Source of the DNA: a bacterium
Lineage (GTDB): Bacteria > Tectomicrobia > Entotheonellia > Entotheonellales > Entotheonellaceae
DNA: 6,113 nt
Direction of reading: 5' to 3'
Assembly (NCBI GenBank): GCA_027294925.1
Contig: JAPULM010000503.1
Coordinates: 1-6,113 of the forward strand
Part shown: positions 1 to 5,963 of the stretch, in pieces
How positions within the stretch are numbered: position 1 is the first letter of the stretch
Layout of the letters: every line of letters starts with the position of its first letter
Notes under the pieces: model-generated
What the model saw: only the letters and a program-made list of their open reading frames with translations
What the model was told of the DNA's origin: nothing
The model's database searches: none
Position numbers and translations under genes: made by a program

Positions 1-1898
1 TAGGTTGACTTACCCGCCATATTCGGCCCGGTGATGATGAGTAAGCGTTGATTCACCTCATCAAGACTCAGATCGTTGGGAACAAATCCGTTGATGCCTT
101 GCTCCACCACGGGATGACGCCCCTGACGAATTTCCAGAGGCCCATCTTCAACGATGATTGGCCGACAATATCCGTTTAGTACTGCCACCTCAGCGAGTGC
201 CGCCAGCGTGTCTAATTGTGCCACAGCCGCTGCAATGCGTTGTAACCCTGCAGAGGCACGAACGATATGAAGACGAATTTCGGCGAAGAGATCATATTCC
301 AAGGCGGAGCGCCGTTCGGAAGTGTGTAAAATGGCCGTTTCACGTTTCTTCAAATCATTGGTGATAAAACGTTCCCCACCGGTCAACGTTTGTTTGCGCC
401 GATAGCGCGCCGGCACATGCTTCAAGTTGGCGTTGCTAACTTCAATGTAATAGCCGAATACCTGGTTGTATCTGACTTTTAAAGATTTGATACCTGTGCG
501 TTGTCGCTCGCGTGACTGCAGACGCACAATCCATTGTTCATGGTGCTCTGTCGTCTTGATCAGTTCATCCAGGTGAGCATGAAAGCCCGATCGTATAAAG
601 CCGCCATCTTTTAGGGTAGACGGTGGGTTGTCGACAATGGCCTCGTCAAGGAGCTTGACAAGGGCAGCTTCATCCGTACAGTCATCCATCAAATGCTTTA
701 ACCGTTTCCCCTTTACACTTGTCAAAGCCTCACGCAGATGCGGCAGACACGTTAAAGAGGATCGTAACGCGATAAGCTGTCGGGCGTTGGCAGTGCCATA
801 TGCAATACGGGCAAGTAAGCGCTCAACATCATACATGGCGTTTAGCACCTGACGAAGCCGCTGGCGCACATCAGCATGCTGGACGAGTTCCTCAACGGCA
901 TCGAGGCGTTCGCTAATGAATTCTAGCGTCATCAACGGCTGCTCAAGCCACTTTCTGAGCAGCCTGGCGCCCATCGAAGTTACCGTTTTGTCCAATGCAT
1001 GCAATACACTGCCTCGCCGTTCGCCTTGCCGAAGGGTCTGAACAAGTTCCAAATTGCGTCGCGTGGTAGGGTCAAGCACCATGTATTCAGATGAACGATA
1101 GTTTTGCAATTGGGTTATATGAAGCAATGCAGGTTGATGATTGGATTGCAAATAGCCTAAGATTGCCCCGGCGGCGCGCAGAGCTAAGGGGGTGTGGCCG
1201 GATTCGAGCGTGGTTAAATCAAACTGCTTTGCTAAACGGTTCTTTGCCGCATCAAAGCAGAAGGTTGCTGCATCACAGGACGTACGATGTAACGGCAGAC
1301 AAGTCTTAATTTCAGCCCATCGTTCATTACGCTCAAATTCCGCTGAGAGCAAACATTCTGCAGGCTGTAGGCGGGCGAGTTCTGCCTGCAATGTCTCAAG
1401 CGCGTCATCACCACTCAACGTGGTGGCTTTAAACTCGCCCGTCGATACATCAAGGGCCGCTAGGCCAAAAGCATCAACTGTTTCACAAATGGCGACAAGA
1501 AAGTTGTTGCGGCATTCTTCCAACATGCTTTCTTCCACCACGGTGCCCGGGGTGAGTACCCGAACGACCTTTCGCCGTACAAGCCCGCGGGCTTGTTTCG
1601 CATCTTCAACCTGGTCACAAATCGCCACTTTATAGCCCGCGTCGAGTAAACGTGATGTATAAGCATCAACCGTATGCACGGGCACACCGCACATAGGAAC
1701 GCGGTTCCCTTTACCGGCCTCTCTAGAGGTCAAAACCAACTCTAACTGACGTGAGACGATTTTAGCATCGTCATAGAACATTTCAAAAAAATCACCCAAT
1801 CGAAACATGACGATCGCATCAGGGTGTTCGGCTTTGGCCTTGGCGTATTGACGCATCATAGGGGTGCGCGGTTGCTGGGACGGATCCTGACCCCCCAT
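1..1898 (-). CDS. mutS: DNA mismatch repair protein MutS, 5' part (C-terminus beyond window)
   Basis: MutS is a cytoplasmic dimer that binds mismatches and small loops in DNA and, with ATP, recruits MutL. The frame is open from the ATG at 1898 to the left edge, giving 632 complete codons of a protein that usually has about 850-870. The N-terminal mismatch-recognition domain carries the Phe-X-Glu motif (GDFFEMF, F37 and E39) that stacks on and contacts the mispaired base. The connector domain follows (about 125-250), then the lever and clamp (about 260-540) with the conserved block FGYYIEVSN at 481-489. The ATPase domain begins with RHPVVE (594-599) and the Walker A loop GPNMAGKS (624-631), one residue before the cut. 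Walker B, the signature and dimerisation segments lie outside. An AGGAG site 10 nt upstream supports this start. I read no frameshift or stop. The gene diverges from the Lin0512 gene. Identification is secure; whether the missing end is intact cannot be judged. Confidence 0.97.
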   Translation of the reverse strand, partial: MGGQDPSQQPRTPMMRQYAKAKAEHPDAIVMFRLGDFFEMFYDDAKIVSRQLELVLTSREAGKGNRVPMCGVPVHTVDAYTSRLLDAGYKVAICDQVEDAKQARGLVRRKVVRVLTPGTVVEESMLEECRNNFLVAICETVDAFGLAALDVSTGEFKATTLSGDDALETLQAELARLQPAECLLSAEFERNERWAEIKTCLPLHRTSCDAATFCFDAAKNRLAKQFDLTTLESGHTPLALRAAGAILGYLQSNHQPALLHITQLQNYRSSEYMVLDPTTRRNLELVQTLRQGERRGSVLHALDKTVTSMGARLLRKWLEQPLMTLEFISERLDAVEELVQHADVRQRLRQVLNAMYDVERLLARIAYGTANARQLIALRSSLTCLPHLREALTSVKGKRLKHLMDDCTDEAALVKLLDEAIVDNPPSTLKDGGFIRSGFHAHLDELIKTTEHHEQWIVRLQSRERQRTGIKSLKVRYNQVFGYYIEVSNANLKHVPARYRRKQTLTGGERFITNDLKKRETAILHTSERRSALEYDLFAEIRLHIVRASAGLQRIAAAVAQLDTLAALAEVAVLNGYCRPIIVEDGPLEIRQGRHPVVEQGINGFVPNDLSLDEVNQRLLIITGPNMAGKST

Positions 1899-1961
1899 TG
1901 CAGTAACACTCCTAAGCTGATAAGGACTAATGTTCAATTATTCGATAAGCGGTATGCTCAC

Positions 1962-1972
1962 GCTATCATAGC
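1962..1972. repeat. 11-bp palindrome GCTAT-C-ATAGC upstream of mutS
   Basis: Two perfect 5-bp arms flank a single central base, 64 bp upstream of the mutS start. It could be a small operator near the mutS promoter, but a palindrome of this size also occurs by chance, so the functional call is weak. Confidence 0.25.
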
Positions 1973-2033
1973 CTTGCCTAGCTGACAAGTCTTGATTGTT
2001 ACCCGGTGCCGGCTATGAAAGTGAAAAAGGTAG

Positions 2034-2056
2034 AGGTGGGTTGACGCAGACCACCT
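2034..2056. promoter_or_regulatory. Inverted repeat AGGTGG-N11-CCACCT around the -35 box of the Lin0512 gene
   Basis: The arms at 2034-2039 and 2051-2056 are perfect reverse complements. Their 11-base spacer contains the TTGACG hexamer proposed as the -35 element. A dimeric repressor on both arms would cover the -35 region, so this is a reasonable operator candidate. No regulator gene is adjacent and I cannot assign a family. Confidence 0.35.
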
Positions 2057-2070
2057 GTCACATCCACAAT
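2041..2070 (+). promoter_or_regulatory. Candidate promoter of the Lin0512-family gene
   Basis: TTGACG at 2041-2046 matches five of six bases of the sigma-70/sigma-A -35 consensus. CACAAT at 2065-2070 matches four of six of the -10 consensus, with an 18-bp spacer. Transcription would begin near 2077, giving an untranslated leader of about 165 nt before the ATG at 2242. The pairing is plausible but not strong. Confidence 0.4.
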
Positions 2071-2135
2071 AGAAGAAACGTTGTTTTTCGCTGACGTCCT
2101 CAGTAAAAGGGCAGGGCTATTCAGTTTTCCCAAAA

Positions 2136-2192
2136 TTCTCTCTCCCCAAGAACGAGAGAGAACGGGATGCTGACTGACCTTGGGGGATAGAG
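2136..2192 (+). promoter_or_regulatory. Structured 5' leader with two competing hairpins ahead of the Lin0512 gene
   Basis: TTCTCTCTC (2136-2144) and GAGAGAGAA (2154-2162) form a perfect 9-bp stem with a 9-nt loop. The loop and the 5' arm can instead pair with a downstream segment. CCCCAAG (2144-2150) is exactly complementary to CTTGGGG (2179-2185). After a bulged G at 2186, pairing continues through T2143-A2187 and, past one mismatch, 2138-2141 with 2189-2192. The two long stems share the CTCTCTC strand and cannot coexist. Alternatively, the loop bases alone could pair downstream as a pseudoknot. The element ends about 35 nt before the ribosome binding site. It matches no riboswitch class I recognise, and its function is inference from base pairing only. 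Confidence 0.35.
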
Positions 2193-2241
2193 CAAAGGGG
2201 TTGAAAATGTTTGTGGTTAATACATCAAGGAGAAAGCCAAG

Positions 2242-2583
2242 ATGGCATTAAAACGTGTCGTCGTCGAGATGGGCATGGGCACCGACATTCGTGGTGGCGA
2301 CTATACGAAGGCCGCCGTCCGCGCTCTGCGTGACGCGCTATGGCATAATTCCCTCAGTGTGACCCGCGCCCTGGGGATGGATATCGACGCCATGTGGGTT
2401 GAGGTAACTATTGGCGTGCCACAACCGGATGCAGTTGACAAAGCACAGGTCTTAGCCGTTTTGCCACATGGCACTGGAGAGGTCACCGTTGTGCCAGGCG
2501 GCCTCGAAATTCCATCCGATGACGGCTCAGACAAAACTATTATTGCCAATGCTGCGGCAGTGGTGAAGTTGGATCTGCCTTAG
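2242..2583 (+). CDS. Lin0512 family protein (conserved, function unknown)
   Basis: This 113-residue soluble protein has no signal peptide or membrane segment and is close to the usual length of the Lin0512 family (TIGR02058/PF09585), small proteins of unknown biochemical role. Family-type features seen here are the N-terminal strand followed by EMGMGTD (residues 9-15), the DYTKAA segment (20-25) leading into a helix, HNSL (35-38), a V-E-V-T-I-G-V-P strand (53-60), PHG (75-77) and VVPGGL (83-88). Conserved Glu, Asp and His residues hint at metal or small-molecule binding, but no activity can be assigned. An AAGGAG site lies 9 nt before the ATG. The gene is alone on its strand, preceded by a long leader and followed by a weak terminator facing the CinA-like gene, so the neighbours give little clue to function. 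Family identity is fairly sure; role is unknown. Confidence 0.85.
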   Translation: MALKRVVVEMGMGTDIRGGDYTKAAVRALRDALWHNSLSVTRALGMDIDAMWVEVTIGVPQPDAVDKAQVLAVLPHGTGEVTVVPGGLEIPSDDGSDKTIIANAAAVVKLDLP

Positions 2584-2620
2584 TGCCGCGACTGCACTTG
2601 CTCCGTCAGTTTGGCGGGGT

Positions 2621-2650
2621 AAGTGCCTTTATTGAAGGGCCACTTTATTT
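2621..2650 (+). terminator. Weak Rho-independent terminator after the Lin0512 gene
   Basis: AAGTG-CC (2621-2627) can pair with GG and CACTT in 2637-2645, with an unpaired G and C beside the junction and an A/T-rich loop. A T-rich run (TTTATTT, 2644-2650) follows directly. The stem is short and interrupted, and the T-run overlaps the stop codon of the convergent CinA-like gene. A stop signal between two convergent genes is expected here, but this one is modest. Confidence 0.4.
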
Positions 2651-3134
2651 AACTGTCCTTAATACATGACTCCAAAAACGCTAAAGCGTCCTTTGCAAAT
2701 ACCCACATATTGGCTTCTCGGATGCTGTCTCCAGTTTCCAGCGTCTTGCTGCGTTGCACTGGACCCACCACGGCAAAGCATGCATGCCCTGCATCATCCC
2801 CGTAGCGATTGCCGGATGGACCGCTGGCGCCGGTTTCAGCCAGCGCCCAGGTCGAGCCAAGCCGGGCGTGAACATTACGAGCGGTTAGCAGGGCGTATTG
2901 CTCGGTGCTGGCCCGCATGCCGGCCATGTCTGCATCGGTAATATTGAGGATACCTTGCCGTCCGGCATGCGTATAAATCACCGTACCACCGAGATAGAAG
3001 GCGGAAGCACCGGGAATTGCCACTAAAGCTGCTGAGATTAGACCACCACAAGATGATTCTGACACGGCTATGGTGTGTTGTTTCTCCTTCAGCAAAGCGC
3101 CAACCGATACAGCTAAAGATGTGAGATCAGGCAT
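2649..3134 (-). CDS. CinA C-terminal-domain protein, divergent nicotinamide-nucleotide amidase (PncC) relative
   Basis: The 161-residue product is the C-terminal CinA domain alone, without the N-terminal molybdopterin-binding-like domain of full CinA. Characterised members (PncC) convert nicotinamide mononucleotide to nicotinic acid mononucleotide and ammonia in NAD salvage. Family features are SESSCGG (25-31), matching the ESCTGG active-site segment, PGASAFYLGG (41-50), Y54, and a glycine-rich turn at 100-113. There are departures from typical PncC. The Thr of ESCTGG is Cys29, the YSNEAK segment reads YTHAGR so its conserved Lys is Arg59, and the usual GIAGPxGG turn is replaced by GASGPSGNRYGD followed by GH (116-117). 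This looks like a known divergent subgroup, so amidase activity is uncertain. The ATG at 3134 is preferred over one 14 codons upstream because AAGGAG lies 6 nt before it. The gene converges on the Lin0512 gene and lies downstream of acr3. Confidence 0.88.
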   Translation of the reverse strand: MPDLTSLAVSVGALLKEKQHTIAVSESSCGGLISAALVAIPGASAFYLGGTVIYTHAGRQGILNITDADMAGMRASTEQYALLTARNVHARLGSTWALAETGASGPSGNRYGDDAGHACFAVVGPVQRSKTLETGDSIREANMWVFAKDALAFLESCIKDS

Positions 3135-3140
3135 TTGATT

Positions 3141-3146
3141 CTCCTT
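3141..3146 (-). promoter_or_regulatory. Ribosome binding site deciding the start of the CinA-like gene
   Basis: AAGGAG on the minus strand sits 6 nt before the ATG at 3134. The alternative ATG at 3176 has no comparable site, and the 14 residues it would add do not resemble the family N-terminus. Confidence 0.8.
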
Positions 3147-3295
3147 AACATGATGGGTGATGGATTTGTATCCCACAGATGCTGGTCAGGTCAGATCACG
3201 TACAAGTAGCAAGTGAGCGCCAACCGAATAGTCAATTGCTAGAGAAGAAACCCCGTTATGTTTATTGTCATATTGGCCCTATAACAACGGCTATC

Positions 3296-4495
3296 TTAAC
3301 TTCGCTCGGCAGCGTCACGGAACCAGAATTGCGTGCGTTGGCAAATTCGCACCAGCATGAGCATCACCGGAACTTCAATAAGGACGCCGACAACGGTTGC
3401 CAACGCGGCGCCAGAAGATAAACCAAACAGCATCGTAGAGGTCGCAATAGCCACTTCAAAATGATTAGAAGCGCCTATCATAGCGGTAGGGGCAGCATCC
3501 TGATAAGAAAAGCGACACAGACGCGCTAAACCATAACCTAAAGCGAAAATTAAGACCGTTTGTAGAAATAGTGGAATGGCTATCCACACAATGGTTAATG
3601 GGTTCGCGACAATCACCTCACCCTTAAATGAAAACAGCAACACCAACGTGACAAGGAGGGCGGTAATTGTCACGGGTGTGAGCAGCGGTAAAAAGCTTTC
3701 TTGAAACCACTGCTTTCCTTTCACTTGAATCAGCCAGCGGCGGCTGACATAACCGGCCACCAATGGCAATGCAACATATACCGCAATCGACAGCAGTAGA
3801 GCCTGCCACGGCACTGGCAACTTACCTACACCAAGCAAAAACCCACCGAGCAGGCCATAGAGCAATAGCATGGTCAGTGAATTAATCGCAACCATGACCA
3901 GAGTGTGGCCATCATTGCCACGGGCGAGGTAGCCCCACACCAGCACCATCGCCGTGCACGGAGCAATGCCAAGCAGAATGCAACCCGCCAGATAGCTGCG
4001 CCATAGGGGGACTTGAAGCACCTTGACCCCGTTGACAAGCACCACGTTTCCTGAACCATAAACCGCCCCGACCGGTAGATCGAGACCTAAGGGCATTTTG
4101 ACATAGTCAACCGCCTCTGGGCCGATGAAGTCAAGTAAAATATGGCCTAGAAAGTAGACAGCAATGATATACATGGTGAAGGGTTTGATAGCCCAATTGA
4201 TGACAAGGGTTAACGAAACCGGCTGCAGGTTACGTCTCGTCCTAAGCACTTCCCCAAAGTCAATTTTGACCATAATGGGGTACATCATAAAAAACAGGCA
4301 GACGGCAATCGGTAAGGAAACTACCGGCGCATCATTGACATATAAGGCCAGTCTGTCAAGAAAAGACGCCAGACCCGGCGCTAGTTTACCCAGGCAGATG
4401 CCGCCGATGATGCAGAGCACCACCCAGAGGGTAAGATATCTTTCAAAGAACCCTAGATCATTAGCTGGCGGAGCAATGTTTGAAGCGGTTGCCAT
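3296..4495 (-). CDS. acr3: Arsenite efflux transporter, Acr3 family
   Basis: This 399-residue integral membrane protein extrudes arsenite (and in some members antimonite) from the cytoplasm, driven by the proton gradient. About ten hydrophobic segments are visible, roughly at 22-36, 59-77, 92-118, 168-190, 197-222, 229-250, 268-290, 299-322, 336-358 and 364-384, the Acr3 topology. The essential Cys lies in GIAPCTAMV (Cys180) and the essential Glu in VLIEVPVML (Glu374). Family blocks VAINSLTML (202-210), [12 protein letters not shown] (290-301) and [11 protein letters not shown] (341-351) are intact. It is longer than the common 345-370 residues, mostly through an extended loop at about 125-165 before the Cys-bearing helix. 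An AGGAGG site lies 9 nt upstream of the ATG. No arsR or arsC is visible; regulation may act through the inverted repeat over its promoter. The gene diverges from the gluconolactonase gene. Function is confident on family grounds. Confidence 0.96.
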   Translation of the reverse strand: MATASNIAPPANDLGFFERYLTLWVVLCIIGGICLGKLAPGLASFLDRLALYVNDAPVVSLPIAVCLFFMMYPIMVKIDFGEVLRTRRNLQPVSLTLVINWAIKPFTMYIIAVYFLGHILLDFIGPEAVDYVKMPLGLDLPVGAVYGSGNVVLVNGVKVLQVPLWRSYLAGCILLGIAPCTAMVLVWGYLARGNDGHTLVMVAINSLTMLLLYGLLGGFLLGVGKLPVPWQALLLSIAVYVALPLVAGYVSRRWLIQVKGKQWFQESFLPLLTPVTITALLVTLVLLFSFKGEVIVANPLTIVWIAIPLFLQTVLIFALGYGLARLCRFSYQDAAPTAMIGASNHFEVAIATSTMLFGLSSGAALATVVGVLIEVPVMLMLVRICQRTQFWFRDAAERS

Positions 4496-4604
4496 CGGCT
4501 AATTCCTCCTCTTCGGTGGCCAGCTCATTGGCTCTGAGGTTGCCGTGTCGGATGGTCAAATAGGTAGTGGTTAACACCAGAATGATAAATGCCCATACTG
4601 ACCA
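4461..4604 (-). other. Short open frame overlapping the acr3 start, possible gene remnant
   Basis: Between a TAG at 4605-4607 and a TAA at 4461-4463 one frame stays open for 47 codons. It reads as a hydrophobic stretch (VWAFIILVLTTTYLTI) followed by a charged, acidic tail containing ELATEEEEL, like the C-terminus of a small membrane protein. It has no ATG and no ribosome site ahead of any GTG or TTG. Its tail overlaps the first codons of acr3 in another frame, and the acr3 Shine-Dalgarno site falls within its Glu codons. It may be an eroded membrane gene or chance; I do not recognise it. Confidence 0.2.
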
Positions 4605-4631
4605 CTAAGCGACTTGCAAAGCGCGAGTTGT

Positions 4632-4659
4632 ATTCTGCCTAAATTTGACCTTATGTCAA
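4632..4659 (-). promoter_or_regulatory. Candidate acr3 promoter
   Basis: On the minus strand a perfect TTGACA (4659-4654) is followed after 16 bp by CAGAAT (4637-4632), four of six to the -10 consensus. Transcription would begin near 4625, about 130 nt before the acr3 ATG. The perfect -35 box, the lack of another candidate and the overlapping repeat make this a reasonable call. Confidence 0.5.
4645..4659. promoter_or_regulatory. Operator-like inverted repeat TTGAC-N5-GTCAA over the acr3 -35 box
   Basis: Perfect 5-bp arms (4645-4649 and 4655-4659) are separated by 5 bp, and the second arm is part of the acr3 -35 hexamer. A repressor bound here would block RNA polymerase. acr3 genes are commonly controlled by ArsR-type repressors, which would fit, but no arsR is in the window and the site does not clearly match an ArsR consensus known to me. 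Confidence 0.4.
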
Positions 4660-4713
4660 GCTGAGGATGGGCAAAGCAGCGGAAATATAATTCGATAAGA
4701 CATCAATCAGCAG

Positions 4714-4742
4714 TTGCTTGCACGCAAGGTGATCTATATAGT
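4714..4742 (+). promoter_or_regulatory. Candidate promoter of the gluconolactonase gene
   Basis: TTGCTT (4714-4719, three of six) is followed after 17 bp by TATAGT (4737-4742, five of six). Transcription would start near 4749, about 70 nt before the ATG. The weak -35 box would suit a regulated or activator-dependent promoter. Confidence 0.4.
4717..4728. promoter_or_regulatory. Inverted repeat CTTGC-AC-GCAAG inside the lactonase promoter
   Basis: Perfect 5-bp arms with a 2-bp centre overlap the end of the -35 box and run into the spacer. A further GCAAG follows at 4753-4757, just after the expected transcription start. The geometry suits a dimeric repressor such as those of sugar-catabolism genes, but no regulator gene is visible. 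Confidence 0.35.
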
Positions 4743-4803
4743 ACCAATATAAGCAAGTTATACAGCGTTCTAACCGTCTTTAGCCCCACAACCAGGCGAT
4801 TTT

Positions 4804-4807
4804 GGAG
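4804..4807 (+). promoter_or_regulatory. Ribosome binding site deciding the gluconolactonase start
   Basis: GGAG lies 9 nt before the ATG at 4817. A TTG at 4802 in the same frame would overlap this site and has no ribosome site of its own, so the ATG is preferred. Confidence 0.7.
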
Positions 4808-4816
4808 AAGCTTAGC

Positions 4817-5800
4817 ATGAGCACAGATTCATCCGCCTCATATGCAACAACGGCGGGTTGGCGCCCGCATCCGCGCTACCCGGATCCGGCGATCGAAGCG
4901 CTTGACGAGAGATTTGAGAAATACTGGCTGAAGCAGTCTGCCGTCGAACGCCTCTATACAGGATGTCGCTGGTCTGAAGGCCCGGTCTGGTTTGGCGACG
5001 GGCGCTACTTGCTGTGGAGCGACATTCCCAACAATCGGATGTTAAAATGGGAAGAAGAAACGGGCCTCGTGAGTGTGTTTCGTAAACCCTCCGACTTTGC
5101 CAATGGCAACACCCGTGACGGTCAGGGCCGTTTGGTCAGCTGCGAGCACGGCGGCCGCCGTGTTGTGCGTACCGAATACGACGGAACGATTACGGTTCTG
5201 ATGGATGGCTGGCAGGGTAAACGGCTCAATTCACCTAATGATGTGGTGGTTAAATCCGACGGCTCGATCTGGTTTACCGATCCGATTTTCGGAATTTTGG
5301 GTCATTATGAAGGCCATCAGGCCGAACCCGAGCTCGGTCAGAACATTTACCGTATTGACGGAGAGACAGGTGAGGCGAGCGTTGTGGCCGATGACGTACT
5401 TGGTCCAAATGGTCTTTGCTTTTCGCCCGACGAGACCCTTCTCTATGTGGTCGAGTCGCGCGCCGTTCCACACCGCAAGATTCTGGCCTATAATATCACG
5501 CCAGATGGTCGGAAAATTACCGATAAACGTGTCTTGATCGACGCTGGGCCGGGTGGTACGCCGGACGGAATGCGCTGTGATATTGACGGCAACCTCTGGT
5601 GTGGTTGGGGCATGGGGAGCGAGGCGCTCGACGGCGTTTTGGTGTTTGCCGCGGACGGTTCAAAGATTGGCCGCATTGCTTTACCCGAACGCTGTGCCAA
5701 CGTCTGTTTCGGAGGTCTGAAACGTAATCGTCTGTTCATGGCTTCTTCGCAGTCGCTCTACGCCCTGTATGTCAATACGCAGGGTGTCCAGGGTGGCTGA
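4817..5800 (+). CDS. SMP-30/gluconolactonase/LRE family sugar lactone hydrolase
   Basis: The 327-residue product is a six-bladed beta-propeller enzyme of the SMP-30/gluconolactonase family, which opens sugar lactones such as gluconolactone with a bound divalent metal. Residues matching the known metal and substrate ligands are present: E54 in RWSEGPVW, N141-D142 in NSPNDVVV, N198 in GPNGLCFSPD and D250 in TPDGMRCD. The glycine-rich N-D-x-x-x-x-x-D-G-S-x-W-F-T-D-P blade signature is at 141-156, and H111 sits in the CEHGGRR segment common in this subgroup. The first 40 residues precede the propeller and lack a signal peptide, suggesting a cytoplasmic enzyme. Length is slightly above the typical 290-310 because of this extension. 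The gene diverges from acr3 and precedes a flavin reductase gene on the same strand. The exact lactone is unknown; lactonases acting on other esters share this fold. Confidence 0.93.
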   Translation: MSTDSSASYATTAGWRPHPRYPDPAIEALDERFEKYWLKQSAVERLYTGCRWSEGPVWFGDGRYLLWSDIPNNRMLKWEEETGLVSVFRKPSDFANGNTRDGQGRLVSCEHGGRRVVRTEYDGTITVLMDGWQGKRLNSPNDVVVKSDGSIWFTDPIFGILGHYEGHQAEPELGQNIYRIDGETGEASVVADDVLGPNGLCFSPDETLLYVVESRAVPHRKILAYNITPDGRKITDKRVLIDAGPGGTPDGMRCDIDGNLWCGWGMGSEALDGVLVFAADGSKIGRIALPERCANVCFGGLKRNRLFMASSQSLYALYVNTQGVQGG

Positions 5801-5867
5801 GACATAACATGTGCTTGCCTGCCTAGCGACATGCCATACAAAAATTGCGCTGCGCAGCACTCATTAA

Positions 5868-5896
5868 TTGAGACATATAGAAAAGCAGATTATCAA
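5868..5896 (+). promoter_or_regulatory. Candidate promoter of the flavin reductase gene
   Basis: TTGAGA (5868-5873, five of six) and TATCAA (5891-5896, four of six) are separated by an ideal 17 bp. The transcript would start near 5903, leaving a leader of about 60 nt. This suggests separate transcription from the lactonase gene. I see no terminator with a T-run after the lactonase gene, so read-through is also possible. Confidence 0.4.
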
Positions 5897-5901
5897 CCAC
5901 C

Positions 5902-5920
5902 TGAACTCATGTTAGGTTCA
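5902..5920. promoter_or_regulatory. Inverted repeat TGAAC-N9-GTTCA at the expected flavin reductase transcription start
   Basis: Perfect 5-bp arms at 5902-5906 and 5916-5920 lie just downstream of the proposed -10 box. Arms one helical turn and a half apart at the start site are typical of repressor operators. Short arms leave chance as an alternative. Confidence 0.35.
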
Positions 5921-5963
5921 TCTATAAGCGTTACATTGCTCTTTATCCGATGGAAGGGACTGC

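Larger units (their letters stand above)
1899..2241. other. Divergent intergenic region between mutS and the Lin0512 gene
   Basis: This 343-bp gap has no convincing protein gene. On the mutS side it holds the mutS Shine-Dalgarno site (AGGAG on the minus strand, 1909-1913) and a short palindrome. For a mutS promoter I see only isolated -10-like hexamers, without a well-spaced -35 box. On the other side are a promoter-like pair, an inverted repeat around its -35 box, a small CTGA/TCAG hairpin (2091-2103, loop of 5) and a pair of competing hairpins, then the AAGGAG site (2227-2232) of the Lin0512 gene. These parts are listed separately. Confidence 0.7.
4496..4816. other. Divergent promoter region between acr3 and the gluconolactonase gene
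   Basis: This 321-bp gap carries an acr3 promoter on the minus strand (4632-4659) and a lactonase promoter on the plus strand (4714-4742), about 55 bp apart and pointing away from each other. Each overlaps its own short inverted repeat. The acr3 leader would be about 130 nt and the lactonase leader about 70 nt. Apart from the possible gene remnant beside acr3, I see no coding potential. Confidence 0.65.

Noticed and set aside
1192..1635. 147-codon plus-strand open frame inside mutS
   Set aside because: It lies antisense to an intact, strongly conserved MutS frame, its Ser/Arg-rich product resembles nothing, and no ribosome site precedes it.
1940..1949. ATTCGATAAG repeated at 4690-4699
   Set aside because: A 10-bp repeat is expected several times by chance in 6 kb and the two copies share no flanking context.
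3135..3176. Upstream ATG extending the CinA-like protein by 14 residues
   Set aside because: The downstream ATG at 3134 has a near-ideal AAGGAG site and gives the expected family N-terminus.
3135..3295. Promoter for the CinA-like gene in the gap below acr3
   Set aside because: A TTGACT hexamer exists on the minus strand but no acceptable -10 box lies at the right distance; read-through from acr3 is equally possible.
4164..4502. 112-codon plus-strand open frame over the 5' part of acr3
   Set aside because: It is a reverse-strand shadow of the conserved Acr3 coding sequence without a credible product.
4802..4816. TTG start adding five residues to the gluconolactonase
   Set aside because: The codon overlaps the GGAG ribosome site that serves the ATG at 4817.
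5849..5858. Perfect palindrome GCTGCGCAGC after the lactonase gene, considered as a terminator
   Set aside because: It leaves no proper loop and no T-run follows, so it is not a Rho-independent terminator; the size is compatible with chance.
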